From Physcomitrium patens (Eukaryota > Streptophyta > Bryopsida > Funariales > Funariaceae), in the NCBI RefSeq assembly GCF_000002425.4, contig NC_037262.1, positions 10,825,243-10,889,242 on the forward strand: a stretch of DNA of 64,000 nucleotides, given 5' to 3'. A program made the position numbers and the translations under genes. The notes below the pieces were generated by a model that ran no database searches, was not told where the DNA came from, and saw only the letters and a list, made by a program, of their open reading frames with translations. Below are positions 12,421 through 25,655 of the stretch, piece after piece (position 1 is the stretch's first letter; each line of letters starts with the position of its first letter).

Positions 12421-15400
12421 ATTATTTTTATTATTATTTCCTCTCTCCAGGCACACATATGGGGAAGCTTTCATTATTGCTGCCCCCTCTGCCCGCTGCC
12501 CGCCCCACATTATTGACTGTCTTTCGTTGTGGGAAAACTCTCGGTGCTTAGGAGTCCACATAGCGCCTCTTGCTTGTGAATGAAGGGCTTACTAAATTTG
12601 ATATAAAAACTATAATATTAAATCTCTGTGTGAAAACCTAAACACCCTTTTTTCCATTCAAAAGGGAGTTAATTTCAGCCTTGTGGAGAAAAAGAAAGTA
12701 CACACAAAGTATTAAAATACAAAATTTTATCGAGTTTTTAATAAGCCTTTAAGTGTGTTTTTTTTCCACATTCAATCACAGAAAATTGGAGACCCAGTTT
12801 GGGGTTTCGGGTTTTCTGTCTCTTGTCCTCTTCGCAAGCATTGGGTCCATGTGTTTCTAATCTGTTGTCTGTGATTTCAACCCGTCTGGTATCAGAATCC
12901 GCATCGTTGCAAACTGCTTCTCAGCATGTACCGAAGAAGAAACAAACAAGTAAGCTGTGACGTGTATGTGAAGAGGTTTGTAGTATTCCTTGTGAAAGTT
13001 GTTTGGTAGAAAACACGATCTCTGAACATGCTTTCTACTCATGTTCGCAGGGCTAAAGAGATTGTAGTGTTGCCACTTGTGGTCAGTGTTTTACGTTGCT
13101 AGCATCCTCATCTGCAAAGAACGATGTGCACTAATTAAGACCATCGCAACGTCCCTAGAACCAGAGCAATATCCTTCTCCCACGTCATTTGTCTTTGATT
13201 TTGTTTTAGTTAGTTTTTTTTTTTTTTGGTTTTTTGGTTTTTTATTGTTGTTGTTGCTAAATTCCGCTATTATCTGCTCTTTCTGCAAGAATCTAACTGA
13301 CGCTTTACCATTTTCCATCTACAAGGGAGTAGAAACGGGTGGAGCTGAGTTGCTCCAGGAGAGAAACGAATCCTTATCTATTTTTTACACATCCCTAGGT
13401 CTAAGAAACCACACTCTCACAATTTCATCCCTTCTCGCCATATTCGCCTTTTCAAGTTTCTTTACGTTCGCTCATTCAACGAGGGACTTTGCTTTGGGTG
13501 TGGTGCGGTAGCTATTTCGTATATCAACTTGGTTAGTTTTTTCAGATTTGGATTCGAGGGCATTGGAACATCCGTCAAAAAGGTCTGAAGTGGAGAAGTT
13601 AAAGTTTTCAAGATGAACCACTTTAGGTTCGTTAAATTTTGCTCAAGACAGCATGGATGCTGATCAGTTCATTCACGATGGCGGCGGTGATGGAGGGATA
13701 CTATTTAGATGAAATGAGGAAAGCCCAACACTAAAGCACTTCACATAACTATCATACATTACTATCAAACTCCAATGTTTCATCATGGCATGCTGTGGAG
13801 AAGGCATACTCTGGTGGACAAGTATGGCCCACCAAAATCCTGGATGTCTGCCCAAACTGAACAGCCCTGGCTGCTGACTTGCTCATGCCTAATATAGCTG
13901 ATCAATAATCAGCTTACACGGTATTTCGTGTAAGTAACTGGACAACGGCAGACCTCGTATTTGTTATTTTCTTTGCTTCGATGCCTTACAAGAAGAGCAC
14001 TGAGACTGAACACCACGGGGGTGGAGAGCTTGAATGAGTCGGTTATTAGAACCAGGAGTTGCCAGGGAAGAGATATGAATATCTGAAACGGTAACCAGCG
14101 TGGGAAGCCTCTTCGGGTCTAACCACATGCTTGCCATTCATCATGGGAACAGTGCACGCGCAACGAAAGGTTTTTCCATCAATGTTATGCTTCGATTAGC
14201 AGATTTCTGTCACTATTTCGAGGTAGCATTTGTGGAGAAGGACATTGTGGCTCTCTGCAAGCACAGAATCCCTTGTTTGACAATGATTCGACCTCTTTTG
14301 AAGACTGCCAAATGCATCTGTGTTTCTCCCTAGGAACAGTCGTCAGTGAATGGGTTGGCCGCTCTATTTTCATTGAATGAATTCTTCTTGGCATCTTTCT
14401 AGGGGTTCCAAGTTCTGTCGCAAGCGGTACCTCTTCATCCAACTGTTCACTTCATTCAATTGCAAGCCATTGTATATCTGTCATCGTCAGCAATGACATT
14501 GAGTCACTGTTTGAAAACGAGTCGAATTATTCTGGATTTTGTGTTTTCATTAAGTCGGATGCTTTTCTCCTAAATAAAAAATTATGATATCATTTCTACA
14601 GAAACATCAGTAAGGATCAATGAACTGAACTGTAGAAGAGGCTAAAAGCTGTGGTTTGCAACTTTGTGAACCACCATCCCACTAAGTCTTGAGACACTGT
14701 CAGGATGGTAAGGAGACTTGTTGCTCATAAAATGTCCTTAGAGTAGTTACTGACCAATGAGAAACCATTTCTCTACGCCTCTCCGAAATGGAAGGAAGGA
14801 GAAAAAGGATTTGGATACCTGAGAAACTTTATGGACTTGAGAGATCGACGTCTTTCAGCATTCGAGTTCAGCATTGCAATCGGTTCTTCAAGGGACCTTA
14901 TCCCAATCTGTTCCTTTGATGTGGTTGTTTGAGGGCGAGGAACACAACATGATAATTGTATTTTAAATTATAACCTGAAAATCATCTGACTATCAAGTTT
15001 CAAGAGTAAAGATCTTGATTAATAGCTGTTTGGTTTAGACTTGTCACAGCGTCTTGCAAAATCGATTTCTTAATCTACAGGTTGAATGTGCAGCTTAACA
15101 TACTTAGTCAAACTTAGGAGTCGTATGATATGAGTAACTTATTCTATATTTCGAGAGATATCAGTAGGTGGCATGATTGATGTAAGTAGAAAGCAAGCAA
15201 TTAGCGTTTTCACTTCAACCCCGAATACATAGAACAAGTGTATACAACCTCAATAAAAGAACAAGTCTGCGGACTTTATGCGAGGCAGAGGTGAACACAT
15301 TAGAGAATTGACACTTTGCTAATCAAAGCGTACATTGCGTACAGGAAGCATTCCTGAAGCGAATTTAATTCTACAAGAGTTTCCATCCGCCTGTAGCACC

Positions 15401-15514
15401 CCTTCAAACGGACGATGGAAGGGGTTAATAATAATAACATCGGCCTCACAAAGTACAATGTGATGAATGAACTGTTGATATGTTTATTCAACTTGTCTCT
15501 CCCTTGCTCATTCT
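12421..15514. other. Intergenic, no gene recognised
   Basis: Mixed-composition sequence with a T-rich tract near 13,205-13,245. Short open frames exist (for example plus 13077-13511) but show neither family motifs nor convincing splice partners. The last few hundred bases probably include the 3' untranslated region of the DUF3067 gene. Confidence 0.35.
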
Positions 15515-17209
15515 TCACCTGTTTATCCACTCTCGCGACCTTCCTCCAAATTCGTCAAGATCAATGAAAATGCTCACAGCCTGTGAAAAATGAAAGTTTA
15601 GTCTCTCATTGCAACTTAACAAAGCCATGATGGCTTCTGCGACATTGCTGACCAATAGCTACATGGACTTTCTTGGAGTATTTCATTAGCACCAAAAAAT
15701 AATGCCTCGAGTATTTTTGATAACTAGGGCACATGAACTAAGTTTTTATATCTGATCTCATGAAAGGCCATAAAAAAACTTCGGTCAAGTCTTTGTCGTG
15801 TCGAACAAGATCAACTGCCTAGCATGCATAAAGAAATGATCTAAAGTGAAAATGGAGGCGACTCAATACCTTGCCAATACGTGGTCGTTCTTTGGTCTTC
15901 TCAAGGCCGTTGCGCACAAGACCAACAGCACCCCAGCATCTCAGATTGTTGGCAATATCATCTAGGTGTAGTAGGTATTCCTCCTCTGTTAAAGGAAAGG
16001 AACGCTGATGCCAAAAAAGACAAGTGAATATTTTTCCGAAAGTTTTAATGCTGATTTAACACCACAGCTCTACTACCCGTGCACATATCACGAGTCCTAT
16101 AATCTAGAAACAGCTAACGGCTGTCTGGGGGCATATTTATCAAATATTGCTACTAGATTGAAATGATCTGAAATGCATAATCGTATTTCCACTCACAGTA
16201 AAACCTACGCTGAGCAGGCATTAAGCACAGATGCCACAATACTACGACTCAAGGAGAGTTAAATTGATACAGAACGCACTACAAATGGATGTTCATTACC
16301 TGCTCACGATACTTCCACATCACATTCATAGCTAAGAGCTGGCGTCCCATAAATTCCTGCATAGTAATCAGTAACTGAGTATCAGGTCTTTAGGTAGAAC
16401 AGTTTTGAGAGTGATCAAACTTTACATTGAAGCATTTCACAACTACGTAACAACGGGTAAGGGATGTACTCACTTTCTTAATAAATTGCACGTCATAAGA
16501 TCTCCCGTATTTCTTCCTTATAAGTGTAGCCAAATCTATTCCTCGAAAAGAAACATCGGCATTATCTCTGTTTACCATTCGTTCCATTTGCTGCCGGAAA
16601 GCGTCTGAGCTTATCTGAAAACATTAACATCACGAGTGAAAGCTAGCTGAGTGTAAACAGCTGATACAGCCCTGTGCAGGAAATAAAGCTGTGGGAAACT
16701 ACAGAGGTCACGTTTAAACGAGAGCAGATCACGATTCTAATATATTAACAAGGAGATTTGTATGATTGATTTAACTGAGCATCATTGTAACCAGCCATCA
16801 AATAAGAGCAAGCATATATGGTGAGTTAATCTTAAGAATAAAGTGTGGAAATTACGCTATTTGAGTCATTGATTGAGCTTCTGGGTTCGTCCTCCGAGTC
16901 GTTCTCATCCTTAGGAGCTTTACTTCCAAAAAGTGCCTGGCAAGAAAGAGGACCTTTCTTTCCTTCCTGACTCTGCCAACCCCGAACATGACTGTGTCGT
17001 GACAATTTCCCTGATCCTAACCAGGCATTCAATAATACATTCTTTTTAGCAGATCTCTTTTGATGTTCATTGTTGCAATGTCCGAACACTTCAGACCTGT
17101 AGGAAGTAATCGAGAGTTTCGAAGGCACAGACAAGGAAGATGCCATGTGTTTTAACGCCCCGTCAACAGACGGACCACCTGCCATACACGCGAAGGCCAT
17201 GAGTTTCAT
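15515..17209 (-). CDS. DUF3067-family protein, predicted plastid-targeted
   Basis: Conserved protein of cyanobacteria and plastids whose function I do not know. Five exons join in phase 0: 17209-16856, 16614-16474, 16356-16300, 16004-15870 and 15580-15515, about 250 residues. The DUF3067 core is clear: LIRKKYGRSYDVQFIKK, then LLAMNVMWKYREQ, RSFPLTEEEYLLHLDDIANN, LRCWGAVGLVRNGLEKTKER, PRIGKAVSIFIDL and the C-terminal REWINR. The first exon encodes a Ser/Lys-rich, acidic-poor leader typical of a chloroplast transit peptide. Two starts are possible: 17209 (MKLMAFAC...) and 17146 (MASSLSVPSK...). The second looks more like a plastid transit peptide and would give 229 residues. Introns are 241, 117, 295 and 289 bases. 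Family assignment is firm and targeting is inferred. Confidence 0.87.
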
Positions 17210-18295
17210 CCCCAGATGGAACTCTCACTTGCGCGACAATACCAAAACACTGTTGAGACTTATCCCAAAATTGAACAACAACCTGCAACTGCCTACATCA
17301 GATCTAGCAGTAATTACAATCTTCGCCATTCCTAATTGAATTGCCACCAACCAATAGAGCTAACCATCCGAGAAACAATGTGCTAAATATAATGACAATA
17401 AATAAAAGAAAGGAATACAACACGAGAAGTCTGAATTCGCTGTGAATTCCATCTCGACCATGAAATACAGACAAGATCAAAATCTCGTTCCCCTATTGAC
17501 ACTACGCTTTGATTTGAATATTAAGTTCGCGCACCGAAGTGATCATCAGAATCTACAGTGCAGTGCAAAACCGTTGCGCCACCCAACTTCGAGACTAACA
17601 AAAAAAAACAAAAACAAAAAAACTACAGAAGCTCAAAGCACTGGTTCTCAACGTTCTTGCACTCTATTAACAGCAGATCAACTTAATAAAAGTATAGTAA
17701 TCTACATGAGCCATCACGAATTTGGCTACACTCGTAGACTCCACTCTAATATTCCTACAAAATATTGATGCTCATCGTCCTTCCTCCTCACTGTACCTCT
17801 TCAATGGCTATCACTTCTTAAACAGGAAGAATTTAAACCAGAACTCTAGCGGACAAAAATATGTCAAAATTAGGATATAAGGCAACAATCTGCAAGTCTA
17901 AATCCCGCAATTGTTCAAGTTGAGATTCACACGCCATACGAGCTACTCATTCCCAATTACGCAATCAGAATTGATATTGACCATCACTTTTCATATCAAG
18001 TACTACACATATTTGTAAACACGCTCGACATAATTCTCCAGTTCCCAGAGCTACGACTCACATCAAAATCATGCGGAATCCTACGATAGAATCGCAAATC
18101 AAATCGCCACGTCAATTCGCCCAAAAAAAAAGAGTCCTACACTTCCAAATTCTCACAATCAAGTCCCAAACACAGGTGTGTTCACAAACCAAAGTCACGT
18201 GAGCCTCACCTTGAGACTTAGCAAAGAATTCCAAGGGGCAATGTCACCGCGCTACTACTCCAAGAGAAGTATTTCCTCAGAGTGAAGCAGCGACG
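17210..18295. promoter_or_regulatory. Intergenic between divergent DUF3067 gene and small ORF
   Basis: About 1.1 kb separates the minus-strand DUF3067 start from the plus-strand ORF at 18296, so promoters in both directions would fit here. It holds A-rich tracts near 17,598-17,622 and 18,120 but no motif I can assign. Confidence 0.25.
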
Positions 18296-18685
18296 ATGAC
18301 GGAGCAGAAGAAGATGGACTTATCGCTTAGGGTTGGGATAAATGAGCAAGCCCAGCGACGCTGGGAGGCGTGGGCAGTCTGCTTCCTCAGAGCGGCAGAG
18401 GCTAGAGGCCAGGGTTCGTTTGCAAAAGCATGCCCTTCGATTGGGCTGGCTCAGGAAATCCTGTGTGAGATCGATCCGTCGGTGTTCCAGCCTCAACCTG
18501 ATGACGGCATCGCGTGGGATTTGGGCTCATTGCAGCCGCGAGACGAGATTGGCGCGTCCCAGTCTCTCGTTGACGCAACCATGAAATCAATCCTACACTC
18601 GGCGTGGAGCCTGCATCGTGGTTGGGATTCGCAAATATCACATTCGCTTTTGCGAGGAAGGATTCTTCGTTGCGAGCGTGGTTGA
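18296..18685 (+). CDS. Hypothetical protein, 129 residues
   Basis: I do not recognise this frame. It opens with MTEQKKMDLSLRVGINEQ, is GC-richer than its flanks, and reads as a soluble, Trp-containing alpha-helical protein (QRRWEAWAVCFLRAAEARG). No membrane segment, signal peptide or known domain is visible. It is followed at once by AT-rich sequence like a 3' untranslated region. It could instead be the first exon of a longer gene, or a chance frame in GC-rich leader sequence: two other frames are also open over part of it. It stands alone, divergent from the DUF3067 gene. Confidence 0.4.
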   Translation: MTEQKKMDLSLRVGINEQAQRRWEAWAVCFLRAAEARGQGSFAKACPSIGLAQEILCEIDPSVFQPQPDDGIAWDLGSLQPRDEIGASQSLVDATMKSILHSAWSLHRGWDSQISHSLLRGRILRCERG

Positions 18686-20434
18686 GGATTTATTAAGTCC
18701 ATCCTTCCCACCCGTCAAATTTTCCTTTTCAGGTCCAGATCCTCGTGACAATTGTTTTGTCATCGTCGCTCAGGCCCCTCAAAAACTAGGTTGGTGAGAA
18801 TGACATGGTCGAATGTACGTTCCTTGTACTCGATGAATGAATGATATGAATGGATGATATATACGGATGAAGCCAGATTTCATTCTTTATCCCACGCTTG
18901 TCGATCGCAGTATTTTAACACGTCATGTAGTTATAATTAGGAAGTTGTTATCTATATTGGACTAAGAGATAAAAAATATATTAACAGCTTCTTTCTTTGT
19001 GTCACACAAGACGTAAATGGTTGTTTTATTTACTTATTTTGATGAAGTTTAAGAAAATTAACATGGAAGTAAATAAATAAAAACTTGTGTTTCAAAATAT
19101 GCTTCAAAATTTTGAGAATGTAAACGGATTGCAAAAGATATAGTTTTGAATTTGTTTGTGAATGTTTAAGCAATGCCATAAAATCTATGTATTTTTTTTA
19201 ATAATAAAATGTTGTGATGATAATAATGAAAACTTCAGCCATATTTCTATGTATGTTACATGCAAGTTCATCTGTTATGAGTACTTTTTTCCCTGAAAAG
19301 CCAGAACATAAAAACACGAAACAAGAGCGAAAATTAATTGTGTAAATATAAAATTTAAAGGCTTAAGTTAACTCTCGTTGTTTCATACTTATTAGCGTGA
19401 TAATATCACCAATGGTCAGTGCATTATTTGGATGGATTTTTATGATGATTTTATTTTTATCTCTTCTAAAATATTGGCCAAATTTCTTTCCACATGCCCA
19501 TTATTAATATTATAACCTTGTCAATATTGAAAATATTTTAACTTTCTCTAAATTAAGTATTTTATTGTAAAGTCAAATACCTTAACATCAATTTTCAAGG
19601 AAGAGAACAATATTTATCTTCTTTTGCAATTATTTTCTGTGTGTTTTTTTCGACAAAGTTAAAATTCAACCATAGAAAACCGACTTAGTATCATAAATGT
19701 TGGTGAATTTATGTATCAGGTCATGTGTTTTACTTGTTTTACAATAGTATGTAGATCCAACTTTGGATAGTTTAACTAATTGTAACACAGAAAAAGAGAT
19801 GAAATCAGTAGATAATATCTTTACGTTGTTTTTTGAACTTCTTTTATATGTTTTTGTATAAATTTTTGTCACTAAAATAATTCGTTTATATATATCTTTG
19901 GTTAATTTAGTGACTTTTGTGTTCTATTGGGTATCTAGTTTAAATCAATGATTGCGACAAGAATAAAGAAAGGTGTACTTCGGCTAAAACGTTGGTGATT
20001 TTTACTTATTTAAAAATAATGATTAATATATTAGTGAATATATATATATATATATATATATATTTCTTTGTGTGTTTCATGCTATATACCATAATCACTA
20101 AAGATCTAGTTATTATCCAAAATAAAATTAATTAAAAAAAAATCAATAGTTTATTTTTGCAGATGTTTGGATTTGTGTGAACTTTCACATCGGAGCCTTT
20201 GCTGAAATCGACCCGGGCCTTTCCACGTCGACAAATGCCGTCCACTCGGACGAAGTCGTCGTTTCAGCCGTCAAGAGCACGACGAAGGGACGAAACCCGG
20301 ACGAGATACGGACGAGAGGCGGACGAAGTTTTCGGCGATTGGATTTCGTCGCGCAAGTGTTTCTTAGACCCTTTGTCAAATTCAGTCGCGGTTGTTTGGC
20401 GGAGTCCCATTCTGAGAGCACCGAACTCGACGCG
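18686..20434. other. AT-rich spacer, (TA)n tract and SEC11 leader
   Basis: Bases 18,900-20,170 are very AT-rich without a recognisable gene. A (TA)n microsatellite of about 12 units lies at about 20,039-20,062. From about 20,180 the composition switches to GC-rich with many CGGACGA-type repeats (20,240-20,330), probably the 5' untranslated leader and core promoter of SEC11. An open frame passes through it (plus 20177 onward), but the family's start is the later ATG at 20435. Confidence 0.4.
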
Positions 20435-22883
20435 ATGGGTGCCTTCGGGGACGCAATAGCTTCGATCAAGGCAACGAACTTCAGACACATCGCATTGCAG
20501 GCAATCAGCCTAGGTAAGACTCGAAGCTCAGTGTCTGTGGCGGGGAGATTTTGCTGCTCTACGACATTTGATATTATAGACCTAGGTGTGGGCAGCTGTT
20601 AGTGTGTAACGATCGGTAGCGCAGGACGTGAATTTGTTTCCATGATTTTTGGGTTGCGCATGTTGGATTTCTGCTGCATGTTCTGGGATGACGCGCAATT
20701 TGAAGTCAGAAGTGTATTTTAGGGGGGTTCAAATTTGGTTTATCATGTTTTGCTTTTTGCTTACTGTCTGGTTTCAGAGTAACGCTATCGTATTGCTATT
20801 TGAATCTAGTTATTGCTGAATCCGTTCTGCTCGATACTTTATTTGATGGTCTGAGAGATCGGGAAACGGACTTGGTAGTATGTCGGTATTAATGAGCTTG
20901 CAACGTGGTTTCGACTTTCAGGAATGATTGTGACGTCAGCTTTGATCATATGGAAAGGGTTGATGTGCCTCACGGGGAGTGAATCTCCTGTCGTCGTTGT
21001 GCTCTCAGGCAGCATGGAGCCTGGTTTTAGAAGGGTATGCTCTAAGTCTCTTCTTTGTTTGCTGGATTGAAACTCTTACTCAATCAGCCGCCTTTTGCCA
21101 TCAGTGAGTAATCGTATTGGACAACGCATACCTTAGGTTAACGACAAGTGATTTTTCGGGCGGTTCGTCGAACATCGTTTTTATTTTGGACATCGAACAG
21201 ATCAGATAGGTTGTAGATGGTAGAACTTACGAATTTTCGATAATTCTTTTGAACTCTAGCCATGTAGGAATGTTGAGAAATGGTCTCAAAATCCTAGTGC
21301 TGCAATCGTCTTCCGCAAGTCTCTCTATTTATGATGGTCAGAAGTATTACACGTATTGTTCTCTGCTATGTTCCTTCTTAGAAATGTCTCCAGATATTGA
21401 ACTTACAGCTTGATGTTTGGGGTGATAGGGGGATATACTCTTCCTTCACATGGGTAAAGCTCCAATCCGAGCTGGAGAAATTGTTGTCTTCCACGTCGAA
21501 GTAAGTTTACAACCGATAGTCTTTGTGGCACGATGAAACGCGTAGCACGGTTTTGCTTAGGGATCGTGATAGCTCATGAGTTCCACTGTTTTTCTCGTGT
21601 AACTGAATTTTACTCCTTATTGAATTGCTTTTAGGGTGTGAGCTGCTTGGAGAAGCTGGATATAGGATATTTGTTTCAATCGTCTTATTGCCGTTGTAGC
21701 GTTGTTTTTATCAGATGTAGTATGTACAAAGTTAGACAGTCATCAACCCAGAAATATTTTTTAACGTCTGTTGTGTACATTTTTGCAGGGGCGGAATATA
21801 CCTATTGTACATAGAGTTATTAAGGTGGGTGTGTTTTGGTTCTTTGGTTAATTTGCGTAAGTTTACACAAATGTGTTCTGATGTGAAAAGAGCTGGCGGA
21901 GGAGGCATGCTTTGCACAAATTGACGTCATGCTTGTTTGGTTGTTATTTGTAAATGCTATCACTTTCTTTTGGTTGCACCAAATAATCAACGCTTCGTGT
22001 TTGCATTCTGGTTCAATCATATCGATGAATGTAGAGAACGTACTTCGCCTGGATTCAACCGGTAATACATTCAAGTATGAGTATGTGCTGAAACTTTATT
22101 GAGGTCAGCACTTTATTTGAATCGTGTTTAACTGAGTCTGCTACGTTGTGGCAGGTTCATGAGAACGTTGAAAAGGGAGATTATGAGGTTCTTACGAAAG
22201 GTACGATTCACAACCTGGTCGAGGACTACCTTTTATTGTTGCAGGTTCGAATGAGATGCATTTAGGTTTATTTGGTAACCAAAGTGATATGATGTCCTTA
22301 ATCCACATTCAATTTGTGTGAATTCTTCAGGGGACAACAATACTGGTGATGATCGTCTTCTTTATGCGGAAAACCAGATGTGGCTACAACGACAGCATAT
22401 TATGGGACGAGCAGTTGGGTGAGTGATCGAGCTATGCATTGCATCATTGGGATACATTGTGACTGGCAAAGTTTTATACTATTATTTATTTGTCTATTTC
22501 AATGTTTATTCAAAAACTAGAGTTGGGAACCTTTTTTCCTGCAGATTTTTACCGTATATTGGGTGGGTTACCATCATTATGACAGAGAAGCCCTACATCA
22601 AGGTTAGTTTGTGTGTTTTTTTTCCTGCTCGTGGCATTTTCGGTTGAGAACAACGTGCTGTCCTTCATTAGGCTTGTATGTCTAGAAGTCACCAAGAGAA
22701 ATGAGTTCATGTGGTGGAGCTGAACCCTTGGTGGGTATGTTCCGAAGTAGCAGACAAGTTAGTTGATTCATTGGAACTGAGGCTTGGTTTTTCAATGAAC
22801 TAATGGTGCTGGCTTTGTTTCTTTGTGTGCAGTACCTTTTGATTGGAGTTCTTGGCTTGTTAGTAATAACTTCAAAAGATTAG
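20435..22883 (+). CDS. SEC11: Signal peptidase complex catalytic subunit SEC11
   Basis: ER membrane serine protease that removes signal peptides during protein translocation. Eight exons join in frame: 20435-20513, 20922-21034, 21429-21500, 21789-21824, 22155-22200, 22331-22418, 22545-22602 and 22833-22883, giving 180 residues, the normal SEC11 length. The order is a short cytosolic N terminus; one transmembrane segment (about 27-44, with [14 protein letters not shown]); the catalytic serine in [12 protein letters not shown] (Ser57); the catalytic histidine in [11 protein letters not shown] (His96); a GDNN box; [14 protein letters not shown]; and a hydrophobic C-terminal tail ([16 protein letters not shown]). 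Eukaryotic SEC11 uses a Ser-His pair in place of the bacterial Ser-Lys dyad, as seen here. All introns are GT-AG. The start at 20435 matches the family; in-frame sequence further upstream would add an Arg-rich extension not seen in the family. Confidence 0.95.
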
Positions 22884-24529
22884 TGTTTCTGTCTTCAGAT
22901 ACATATATATATTTTTTTAGAGATACGAGAGCTCCACATTCTTTGATGTGGTTGTTTCCATCTTAGTCCTTCTCAATCTCTGAGGTGACTCTTGTAAACT
23001 GCTACCTTAGAAGTAAACAAACTCATCAACTCATTGCTCTCTAAAAATATGGTGGAGAGCTTTGTTGTAGTATGTATGACTTGTTCTCTAAAGCCGATAG
23101 CCTGAAATCGCTGCAACTGTGGATCCTAATAGTTGAAGTTAGATATTGCAGTACTACTCCCGTGCCGTGGTAGTTGAGCATTGTATCTAAATTCAGATTG
23201 GTGTTCCCTGTTTACACTGGTGTTTATTGTCCGACCCTCTTTGGATTATTGGCCATGGTCTTTCAGATAATTGAAATTGTTACGCTTGTGGACTGCCTAA
23301 AAGAGGTGGGAGCTTGAAACTTAGGGGAATGGAAGGTCGCTAGCTGTTTGCTGAAATGGGATGAAATCAGAAGCAGAGGGCATTCATGTAGACTTATTAC
23401 CCTGCAAAAATTTCCTATTGTTGAATTGTTGTCTGTGCATCAAAGTGGTGCGCTAAATGATTGACTTTCTGCATGTTGTAACTACATATCTCAAATTTGA
23501 AGCTCCATACATCAGCGTAGATGCCATTGAGGTAATGAGTAGATAGCAAATATTGCAGAACATATTAGTAATTCTCACACCCTTACAATTTCAGTATCCC
23601 CTTACAATACTACGAGACCCCACCACCATTGACATGACATCTAATTCTAGCAGTGCTTGCATTTGTTTAGCAACCGAAGAAACGAGTTTAAGATTCAGGG
23701 TTTAGGGTTTTAGACCTTGTCGCCATTGCATTAGGGAGTGACACCCTGAGTGTGCCTCAGGACAGGCCATCTGCGAAGCATGGCGCCTGCCCAGTGTAAG
23801 ATTGCAGCATCATCTGCGTTGGAGATTGTAAGAAAAGCGTGCTTAGGTAAACATTCAACACATTCAAACGGCTATGGTGCAGTTCTGTGATTTGGGGGAA
23901 TTCGAGGATTGAGCGCAGGCGAAGCTGTTTCGTACATATTCTGTGCTCATTATCTACGCCCTCAAACCGACCTCCGAACAAGCACCCCACACATCTGACA
24001 CGCGAATCAAGCATACATTGCCTCGGACTGTTGAAGCAAACGAGACCACTCTGCGACAAGGGTAGCGCTTTTTGCATAAGCTACGAAATATGGAAATGAA
24101 GATGGTGAAGTTCGAAGATGATTCGTTAGAATTTTGCAATGTTCCTGTCGCGGCGTGGCTGAAGGGAAATTCACTAGCAGATCCAATAATTTTGAGTTCC
24201 AAAATGCGCAGAAGTAGAGCATGATAACGTCTAGAATCCCTCAAACCCTAAATGAGAACATCTTAAACGCAAGATTCGTACGCAGCTAAATGAAAAGCAT
24301 ACAGGGAGTATCCATTTCAGAAGCAATCTCGAACACCGGAACATTGACTCAAGGGTTCAATTGCGTGCGATACCAGCTATTTTCTAGTATTTGATTCATT
24401 ACATTCCATATTTACAAGTGATTGTCGTGGAAAGTCACAAACCCACAACCTTCAAGACAAGATTCTCCGTCATACTCCCAACCTTCCTCTCAGAGCATAA
24501 GGAAAATGTGCAACCCACCAATGTCATAC
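22884..24529. other. Intergenic; possible unassigned short exon
   Basis: This holds the 3' region of SEC11 and the 3' region of the convergent ferredoxin gene. A short plus-strand frame starting ATGGCGCCTGCC at about 23,780 is followed by a GTAAAC donor-like site after 23 codons and could be a first exon, but I found no partner exon. Several other open frames lie at 23,757-24,244 and look like chance. Confidence 0.3.
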
Positions 24530-25099
24530 TCAGAAGAACAGAGTATCAATCTTGCTGTCCGCGACTATACTCCGAATCAAAAGGTCCTCTTGATGGGTGG
24601 TGATGGTACAGTCGCTTCTGGGGTACGCCACGCACGTCAAGCAAAACCCCTTTCCGAGCTGTTGCTTGTCTAAAAAATTGCCGGCGGATTGGTCGACCTG
24701 CCCCAACTCCAGCACACCAGCGCATTCAGGGCAGCCACCGTTGCGGCACATGGAGGAGTAAGGCATGTCAATGGCTGCCTCTTCGGCGGCGTCCAAGATG
24801 GTAACACCGTCGTCGACTTCCAATGTGTGTATCACCGTAGGAGTCCTAAGCGTGACTTTGTAGGAAGCCATGCAAGTGACACGGCCCAGGCCCCATCTGC
24901 TCGACTTAGAGGCGTGTACGATGAACACGGACGAGAGGCGCGCACGGAAACCTACAGCGGTAGTTGCCAGAGGCACAAGAGCGGTACTCAAAGCTGCCCC
25001 AACGGTGGCCATTACTGGAATCTGGGTGGGTGAGAACAGGAAAGAGCTTCCGAGACGGAGACACAGCGAAGCGGGCCTGGCAGCGGTGCGGGTGCTCAA
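24530..25099 (-). CDS. Plastid-type [2Fe-2S] ferredoxin, divergent
   Basis: Single-exon gene for a 189-residue precursor. Residues 1 to about 76 form a Ser/Ala/Arg-rich chloroplast transit peptide; the ferredoxin domain starts at [11 protein letters not shown]. The four cluster ligands are Cys118, Cys123, Cys126 (spacing C-x4-C-x2-C in [12 protein letters not shown]) and Cys156 in [10 protein letters not shown]. It would carry electrons in the plastid stroma. Compared with ordinary plant-type ferredoxins it has two extra residues before the first ligand (PYSSMC rather than PYSC), Asn-Gly-Gly and Pro-Glu in the cluster loop, and an extra Cys153 next to the last ligand. The C terminus runs on as [14 protein letters not shown]. 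This fits a minor ferredoxin paralogue rather than the main photosynthetic one. A second start at Met30 (25012) is equally plausible. It faces SEC11 tail to tail. Confidence 0.9.
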   Translation of the reverse strand: MSTRTAARPASLCLRLGSSFLFSPTQIPVMATVGAALSTALVPLATTAVGFRARLSSVFIVHASKSSRWGLGRVTCMASYKVTLRTPTVIHTLEVDDGVTILDAAEEAAIDMPYSSMCRNGGCPECAGVLELGQVDQSAGNFLDKQQLGKGFCLTCVAYPRSDCTITTHQEDLLIRSIVADSKIDTLFF

Positions 25100-25618
25100 G
25101 GATTTGATACTCTAATCCTTGCGCAAACACGACACCTTCCCTGCCACCTTGCGACAACAACTCTTTCGTTTGCTGTGTACTATTTCAGATTTCTGTTGTG
25201 TACAGCGCGTGACGGTCGTGGATTTCACACCTTACAAGCCGGAATACACGACACAAAACCTGTTGTGCATATTAAAATATTAACATACCCTCGGCAAACC
25301 TGTTGATCATTGAAGCGTAGAGTACAGAAGTGGATTTTGAAGCATCAGTAAGCGTCAGGCAAGTAGAAAAAGTGAGCGCCAAAAGGTTGGAAAACCAATT
25401 AGGGGTTTAGGGCGAAACTTGACATACTCGTGTGGATGTTTGGAGTTGGGTAGGAGAATGTGACTAAGCAGCAAAGGATATGGTTGGATAGGGGTATCAC
25501 AACAGGAGTCTTGGTGACCTAGTTGGAGAGCAAATTGTCACCATCTGCTACATGAATTGAGCATGGTGTGTTTTTGGCACTACAATTAAGTATAGTCGTG
25601 AGTGTTGATTGGGTAAAG

Positions 25619-25655
<37 letters not shown>

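Noticed and set aside
20177-20434. In-frame upstream extension of the SEC11 start region
   Set aside because: The Arg-rich, GC-repeat sequence is unlike any SEC11 N terminus, and the family start [12 protein letters not shown] is at 20435.
23757-24244. Overlapping minus- and plus-strand frames between SEC11 and ferredoxin
   Set aside because: No family similarity, no consistent splice partners, and frames open on both strands at once suggest chance.
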